Of a stretch of DNA of 12,539 nt, positions 7,780 to 12,539 are shown piece after piece (within the stretch, counting starts at the first letter, position 1; each line of letters begins with the position of its first letter). A program made the position numbers and the translations under genes. The notes under the pieces are model-generated. The model made no database searches. It was not told where the DNA came from and saw only the letters and a program-made list of their open reading frames with translations. This DNA is from UBA1181 sp045226255. GTDB lineage: Bacteria > Bacteroidota > Bacteroidia > Bacteroidales > Paludibacteraceae. Where the stretch lies: the NCBI GenBank assembly GCA_045226255.1, contig JBGVCG010000015.1, positions 1 to 12,539 on the forward strand. Direction: 5' to 3'.

Positions 7780-9387
7780 CTATCTTTTTCTCACTCCAGG
7801 AGGAAGTCCATTCCCATCTTTATCCACATAGTACCATCGTCCATCGATTCGTACGGCAACCAATCCGTCACTGAAATAGTCCACATTGGTTTTATAAAAA
7901 TCATCGTACTTCGAGATGACTGTTTCTTCTATGACAAAAGGAACGATTACTTTTTCCCGAACGATGTCAATGACACCCCATTTGCCTGAGGCTTCGCGCA
8001 CAACGATTGCGTCTGGATCATAGCCAGCATACAGAAAATTCAAAACCGTTGAATTGTATTCGTCTCGTCCTATGCCATATGGAGATGTCTCTTTCTTCTC
8101 ATTGAAATTATATTCAGAGAACATTTTTTTCCCTTTTGTATTGTAAAAGCATATGTTTTTATCTCCTCCTTCTTTCTTGTAATAATAGTTGCCCCAGTAA
8201 ACTCCTGGATTATCCTCAACCACATTAAAATCCATATCAAGAATCTTGCTTTCGGAACCTCGACAAAAAACATAAAAATGATCTTTGCCAAGTCTGATGT
8301 CGATGCATTTATATTCTTTTGAAAGTTTTCCTGATTTATGCATGATTATGAGTTTCTCACCTTGTTTTTTATTGGATGATTTCAGCAAAATATAATCATC
8401 GTTAAATCTTTTTTTGAATTCATAGTTTGCTGGAAATTTTGCGAATCCCTCTACTTTTTGTGGCTTGCTCACTTTTTTCCCTTTTGTGTCGACAGTATAC
8501 AAATAGGATCCATTTTTCCATATTTCAAAAGCTTCTGTTCCGTTTGCCATTGAAGCCTCGAATATATTATCACAATCGAACTCGAACATTTTTTTTAGGT
8601 CTTTGCCCATCATGCCCTCCTTCCCATCTGTTTTTTTGTATCTGATGTATTTGTTTCCCCATAGAGTATAGGAAATGGATTGAAACTCGGCAGCATGGAC
8701 GATAGATCCTTTTGAGGACATTATACCGAATGCGGAGGTCTTAGCATCTTGGAAAACTATGTATTCACAATCAGCAGATATGGGGCGGAAATCGACATAG
8801 TTTTCACTGAGAGGAACGACCACCTGCCCGGATGCATTCAAAAGACCTGTTTTCTTCCTGTCGGATTTCTCATCTTCAGCCGTAACAATATAGAACATTT
8901 CTTTCGCTTTTATTGGCATTATTGATTGGTAAAGCGTGTCTATCAATAAATTCCCATTATGATACAGCCTCGATTTCTCTTTGAGATATAAAACATATTC
9001 GTTGTAGTCGAAATAGGGGGTTACACCTTCAGTTGTTGGGGGAACAATAGTTTCCCCATACTTGTTGCAATATATATTAAGCTTTGATGTTGTGTCTATC
9101 AATCTCACGCCACAATATCCGTCTTCCCTATCTGGGTCGTAGATATAAACATGTTGGGTCATGTTGTAATATTCATCATATTTACAAGGAACTAAAAAAT
9201 CTCCTTTTTTATTGATGATTCCCCATTTCCCATCTTTTCGAACCTTTGCCGCACCATGGCAAAACGGACCACAATAATCCATTCCTGATATCTTGTTGTT
9301 GAGTGCTGTGAGATCTGTGGTTTCTGATCCAAACAATGCTAATGGTGCGTATACCACCATTATTATGATAAAAAATAAATTACGCAT
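7780..9387 (-). CDS. Secreted WG-repeat protein, likely partner of the upstream variable C-terminus
   Basis: 535 residues, ATG at 9387-9385, TAG stop at 7780-7782. A signal peptide (core FFIIIMVVYAPLALFG) probably ends near residue 20; there is no lipobox cysteine. WG-type beta repeats are clearest at about 43-70 (VRKDGKWGIINKKGDFLVP), 460-492 (REASGKWGVIDIVREKVIVP) and 508-530 (VRIDGRWYYVDKDGN). Degenerate copies lie near 92-116, 179-199, 218-238 and 257-275. WG repeats form beta structures used for binding; no catalytic function is expected. The start is 20 bp after the protease gene's stop, so the two share a transcript, and the gene shares that gene's low-GC composition. By position and co-inheritance it could be the immunity or protective factor for the variable C-terminal region. 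A chaperone or accessory surface protein are alternatives. The WG call is firm; the immunity role is inference. Confidence 0.88.
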   Translation of the reverse strand: MRNLFFIIIMVVYAPLALFGSETTDLTALNNKISGMDYCGPFCHGAAKVRKDGKWGIINKKGDFLVPCKYDEYYNMTQHVYIYDPDREDGYCGVRLIDTTSKLNIYCNKYGETIVPPTTEGVTPYFDYNEYVLYLKEKSRLYHNGNLLIDTLYQSIMPIKAKEMFYIVTAEDEKSDRKKTGLLNASGQVVVPLSENYVDFRPISADCEYIVFQDAKTSAFGIMSSKGSIVHAAEFQSISYTLWGNKYIRYKKTDGKEGMMGKDLKKMFEFDCDNIFEASMANGTEAFEIWKNGSYLYTVDTKGKKVSKPQKVEGFAKFPANYEFKKRFNDDYILLKSSNKKQGEKLIIMHKSGKLSKEYKCIDIRLGKDHFYVFCRGSESKILDMDFNVVEDNPGVYWGNYYYKKEGGDKNICFYNTKGKKMFSEYNFNEKKETSPYGIGRDEYNSTVLNFLYAGYDPDAIVVREASGKWGVIDIVREKVIVPFVIEETVISKYDDFYKTNVDYFSDGLVAVRIDGRWYYVDKDGNGLPPGVRKR

Positions 9388-9407
9388 AACTTTATGTCGA
9401 TTATATT

Positions 9408-12400
9408 TTATCTTGTTAAATTATCAATTGCATCTTCCCATAGATGAGGAATACCCCTATCACATCGGAAAACAGTTCCTATTGGACGAGCGTTCATTCC
9501 ATTGTAGATGTTGTTTTCGTAACATACGAACATTTGCAATCTATTCAGGAATACAGAGTTGAGGTTGGTCAGGTAATCCCAATCATCGAATAATTTCGCA
9601 CAGTTAACGAAATAATCAGTTGGGTCACCTGATGTTGAAGATGCGCTCACATTATAATAATATTCCATGTCTATACCTGCATTATAGGAAGCCTGTTTGT
9701 TAAAACAGAATTGTTTTCCGGTGCCTCCGTAATATTTATCTATAGTATATGCTGGAGGGTTATACCCTTTTTCCATCACGACACTTTGTGATGCGTCTTT
9801 ATACAGATTCGGAGTGCCGTCTTTTGCATATAAGAAGCGCAGTGGATATTCTGTGCTACACATTATGTGAATGAAATTTTTCATCAAAGTTAGGAATCCA
9901 CAGTTTTTCAATGCTGCTCTTATCTGATCTTCGGTTATATCACATTTTAAGTTCATCGAATTAATTTCAGATTTAATCGATGGGTATCCTGCTATACACT
10001 GGTTGTAAAAATCAGACAACTTTGCATTGTATTCTCCAGATGATCTAGGGACTCGTTGGTAACGTGTGCCATATGTCTCCTTTAATTGTTTTTTTATCAT
10101 ACCACACAAGTTGTTGTCATTGTCTGGTTGCATAGATAAAATCTGAGACATTTGGTTGGATAGATAATCTTGAGGGAATGAACGTTTGTAAGTAAATGTG
10201 TTGGCCATCAATACGAAATTCATTCGAGTGTAGATATCCAGCATAAATGACATATATTTATCCCCCGACAAGTAATCATGGACAAAATCGTCGACGTTGA
10301 CCATCTTGATTTTGTTGTTTGAATCTTCTATCAACATAGAGTCTGTACCATCCCAATAGTGGAATGTCTTATAGAGATTCTGTTTTGCAACGTTCATGTT
10401 CATGACCGCAACATCTGAGTTCTTGGCAATAGAATACAAATTCTCTACACGAGAGGATTCTCCACACGTTAAAGGGGATATATATTTTGTTCCATCTTTT
10501 GTTATCCATCCAGAACATTTAGGAACGCCATACATTTCTTCACCTTCTCTCCTCTTTTTGGTTGCCGCTTCTACAGTCGAAGCGGTTCCGAATGGGTTTT
10601 TCGTGTATTTGTCATCGTAACCCGCTTTCGTACACTCGTCAGAGCATATGACAGGTCTTGATGGAGTTTGCTGTTCCTCTGTTGGTTTAGCTATACCGCA
10701 TATCGCAATTTTTTGTTTTTGTCTTGTTATCGGGTAAACCGATTGGTATCTTTCGTCATTAGGATCTATACCTCTAACGTAATTGAATAGATCCGCAATC
10801 GTGTTCAATGCACCGTCAATCTTTGGGAATCGTGGCCAATCTCCCTCATATAAATTGGCGTCAACAGAGATAAGAACTGTTGAATTTTTCGGATATGGCA
10901 TTTTTATTTTGTAATAATAATGGAAACGCCCATCTTCTTCAGGTCCCAAGCCATCACGGTCTTCCCAATCAAATCCTCCAAGGATGGAATTCCATGTGTA
11001 GAAACTATACATATTTAAAAACAATTGACCTGTTTTCCCTGCTTTGTCGCATCTTTTCGGGATATTCTTATAGTATTCTGATTCTCGTAAAGCGCTAGGG
11101 GCGTATGTGTAATTGTCACCTTCTCCTTCTTCACATACATATAGTGTGTTCACATAATCAGATGGTGGCATTCCTCCCTCTTCGGTGCCAGTATATATCC
11201 TTACCGATTGTAGTGGATTTTCCCTGGCTGTTACAATGTCAATGTCAAAAATGACGTAATCATTTTTACATTCAATGTATATGTCAAAAAAGTCCTTTTC
11301 ATATCGTCCACTGCTGGTTATAGGAGGAACATCTCCGCAAATATTATTCTTTAAAAATTCCTCAAATTTGGCTACTTGTGTATCAATCCATTCTTCTATC
11401 TTTTTTACGCCCTCTTTAATGAATGGTTGCACTAATGGTCCTGCATCTATACTATCCGTTATTTCATTTATTGCTTCTTTTGCGGCGTCGAAGAAGTCTT
11501 GTATATACTCAAATAAGACATCATTCATGACTGTGTTGCAAATACAGTAATTCAATTCTTCTTCACTGTTTGATGAAATATAGCAGTTAACAACGTCTGT
11601 TAAGACCTCGACAATTTTTAAGAAAGTTGGATCAAATTCGCAGTTGGAAGAGACTTTACTCCATATCGCTGGAATCATATCTGCGATATCTTGTGCTGTA
11701 AAAGTCTTGGTAAGTAGCTCTCCTTCATACTTTTCATATATAGCCAAAATGGATTGCTTCGCTAAACACTTCATCATGCTTTTTTTCTTGTTGTTGTCTT
11801 TATCCATTCCCTCCTCATCATCCTGCAAAGCTTTCCAGACGAACATCACGGAGTCCTGCATGATCTTCCATTGGAAGTGTGCGAGGTAGTCACCATCTTT
11901 GTAGTCCATTATGTTGTCGGTGGTTTTCTCCTCGATGCCATTGTAATCGAATACGTGTTGGAATTTGTATACGCCATGGCCCAACTCGTGGGCAATCAGA
12001 CGTCCCAAATCTTTGGCGTTAATATTGTCTTTGAAGAGATATCCGACAGATTGGTTGCGAGGCATGTCACCATCGACGGAACTTCTGTATTCTTCCTCTT
12101 GTGGATGGTTCACCACAAACAGGTATGCCGCTTTCCTGTCGATTGCCACGGAGTCACTGTACAGGGCACGGATCGCGCGCATCTCTTTTGTCTCGACCTT
12201 CCATCGGCTCTCCTTGTCCGCACCGATGGCTAGGCCATCGTTCAGTATTTTTTTGATGGAATCATTGTCGAATACGGATAGCGTGACCTCATACGTCACA
12301 CCCACCCGTCCATAAATCGAGTTGAGCACCTTCTCCGCTTCCGTTTTGTAGGAGTCGTCAAGTTTGCCGACCAATGAGACGATGTTCAGTTTGTGTGTGC

Positions 12401-12539
12401 GTTCCTTGTAGTTGGCCTGCATCAGTTTACCTGCGTCGACGAAGGAGGTTGCGTCCTTGTTGCGGGCGATGGCGAAGATAGGGGTGCTGTGGTCCACATC
12501 CTCCAAACCGGGGATGTCGATCTCGTAGGTGCCGTTTCC
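9408..12539 (-). CDS. Large protein with metzincin-like zinc protease domain and unclassified C-terminal region (5' end outside window)
   Basis: The frame is open to the right edge, giving 1043 visible residues; the stop is TAA at 9408-9410. A TTG codon at 12506 is not taken as the start, because coding continues unbroken upstream (GNGTYEIDIPG). Residues 184-195 (counted from the edge) read HELGHGVYKFQH, giving the zinc ligands H184, H188 and H195 and catalytic E185. NIMDY with M211 is a metzincin-style Met-turn. The preceding GDMPRNQSVGYLF block (157-169) and the following HFQW resemble, from memory, a protease domain found in large secreted Bacteroidetes proteins. That domain ends near the acidic DDEEGM (240-245). 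After this, composition and amino-acid use change: there is no Cys before residue 258 and 23 after it. The first part of the tail (about 258-405) is helix-rich. The remainder is Tyr/Asn/Cys-rich with no motif I recognise. I infer a carrier with a processing protease and a variable effector tip. Confidence 0.88.
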   Translation of the reverse strand, partial: GNGTYEIDIPGLEDVDHSTPIFAIARNKDATSFVDAGKLMQANYKERTHKLNIVSLVGKLDDSYKTEAEKVLNSIYGRVGVTYEVTLSVFDNDSIKKILNDGLAIGADKESRWKVETKEMRAIRALYSDSVAIDRKAAYLFVVNHPQEEEYRSSVDGDMPRNQSVGYLFKDNINAKDLGRLIAHELGHGVYKFQHVFDYNGIEEKTTDNIMDYKDGDYLAHFQWKIMQDSVMFVWKALQDDEEGMDKDNNKKKSMMKCLAKQSILAIYEKYEGELLTKTFTAQDIADMIPAIWSKVSSNCEFDPTFLKIVEVLTDVVNCYISSNSEEELNYCICNTVMNDVLFEYIQDFFDAAKEAINEITDSIDAGPLVQPFIKEGVKKIEEWIDTQVAKFEEFLKNNICGDVPPITSSGRYEKDFFDIYIECKNDYVIFDIDIVTARENPLQSVRIYTGTEEGGMPPSDYVNTLYVCEEGEGDNYTYAPSALRESEYYKNIPKRCDKAGKTGQLFLNMYSFYTWNSILGGFDWEDRDGLGPEEDGRFHYYYKIKMPYPKNSTVLISVDANLYEGDWPRFPKIDGALNTIADLFNYVRGIDPNDERYQSVYPITRQKQKIAICGIAKPTEEQQTPSRPVICSDECTKAGYDDKYTKNPFGTASTVEAATKKRREGEEMYGVPKCSGWITKDGTKYISPLTCGESSRVENLYSIAKNSDVAVMNMNVAKQNLYKTFHYWDGTDSMLIEDSNNKIKMVNVDDFVHDYLSGDKYMSFMLDIYTRMNFVLMANTFTYKRSFPQDYLSNQMSQILSMQPDNDNNLCGMIKKQLKETYGTRYQRVPRSSGEYNAKLSDFYNQCIAGYPSIKSEINSMNLKCDITEDQIRAALKNCGFLTLMKNFIHIMCSTEYPLRFLYAKDGTPNLYKDASQSVVMEKGYNPPAYTIDKYYGGTGKQFCFNKQASYNAGIDMEYYYNVSASSTSGDPTDYFVNCAKLFDDWDYLTNLNSVFLNRLQMFVCYENNIYNGMNARPIGTVFRCDRGIPHLWEDAIDNLTR

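Larger units (their letters stand above)
7664..11820. other. Low-GC block: C-terminal part of the metalloprotease gene plus the WG gene
   Basis: Hand counts of 60-bp lines give 22/60 GC at 11761, 21/60 at 11701, 18/60 at 11521, 20/60 at 9961 and 24/60 at 8581. Outside the block they give 34/60 at 12181, 29/60 at 11881, 29/60 at 11821, 33/60 at 7561 and 32/60 at 3061. The right edge is sharp, inside a reading frame near 11820. The left edge coincides with the gap holding the terminator at 7719-7744. No direct repeats, inverted repeats or transposase genes mark the edges. The block looks like a module acquired by recombination into a higher-GC locus. Confidence 0.7.

Noticed and set aside
7664..11820. 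Genomic island bounded by an insertion sequence or attachment sites
   Set aside because: No transposase, integrase, tRNA or flanking repeat was found at either edge. Homologous recombination within the locus is a simpler explanation.
12504..12506. TTG as start codon of the metalloprotease gene
   Set aside because: The frame is open to the window edge with protein-like sequence upstream and no signal peptide follows the TTG, so the true start lies outside the window.
320..12539. Type IX secretion C-terminal sorting domains on the exported proteins
   Set aside because: I looked at the C-termini of all five proteins whose ends are visible and saw none of the usual Gly/Lys-rich CTD motifs; the barrel ends in NF and the 1118-residue protein in an acidic tail.

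Overview
The window looks like chromosomal DNA of a member of the Bacteroidota, most likely the Bacteroidales. The reasons are a Bacteroidetes-type outer-membrane barrel with its family signature, serial fibronectin-III (FN3) modules of the 'DTIPPA.P.GL' kind, a downstream gene whose start resembles the TANFOR domain family, A/T-rich leaders without Shine-Dalgarno sequences before every visible start, and a TAnnTTTG-like -7 box. I cannot name the genus. All six genes are on the minus strand, so transcription runs from the right edge to the left edge.

Reading in that direction: (1) 12539-9408 is a large protein cut by the window edge, with a metzincin-type zinc protease domain followed by about 790 residues I cannot classify. 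(2) 9387-7780 is a secreted WG-repeat protein only 20 bp downstream. (3) A perfect hairpin (7719-7744) looks like the terminator of this pair. (4) 7663-5936 is an outer-membrane beta-barrel, and 13 bp further 5922-2566 is a 1118-residue exported protein with a helical N-terminus and a very long beta-rich body. (5) After a gap with two hairpins and a possible promoter, 2446-320 is an exported string of about six FN3-like domains, ending in a terminator hairpin (286-307). (6) 222-1 is the start of another exported protein that resembles the TANFOR family.

The main signal is a mosaic. The 5' part of the metalloprotease gene (right of about 11820) and all genes left of 7664 are about 48-57% GC in the 60-bp lines I counted. 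The stretch from about 11820 down to 7664 is about 30-40% GC. The break falls inside the protease gene, just after the zinc/Met-turn domain. At the same point the protein changes from no cysteine in 257 visible residues to 23 cysteines in the remaining 786. The low-GC block therefore holds exactly the C-terminal part of the large protein plus the WG-repeat gene, and it ends at the terminator. This is what an exchangeable effector tip with its cognate partner looks like in polymorphic toxin systems: a conserved carrier and protease, a variable C-terminal region, and a linked protective gene.

My model, which is inference, is that the barrel, the 1118-residue protein, the FN3 string and the TANFOR-like protein form a conserved envelope or surface apparatus. 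The metalloprotease protein would be its large client or effector, and the WG protein would protect against or assist the variable part. No RNA genes, CRISPR arrays, insertion sequences or attachment sites were seen.
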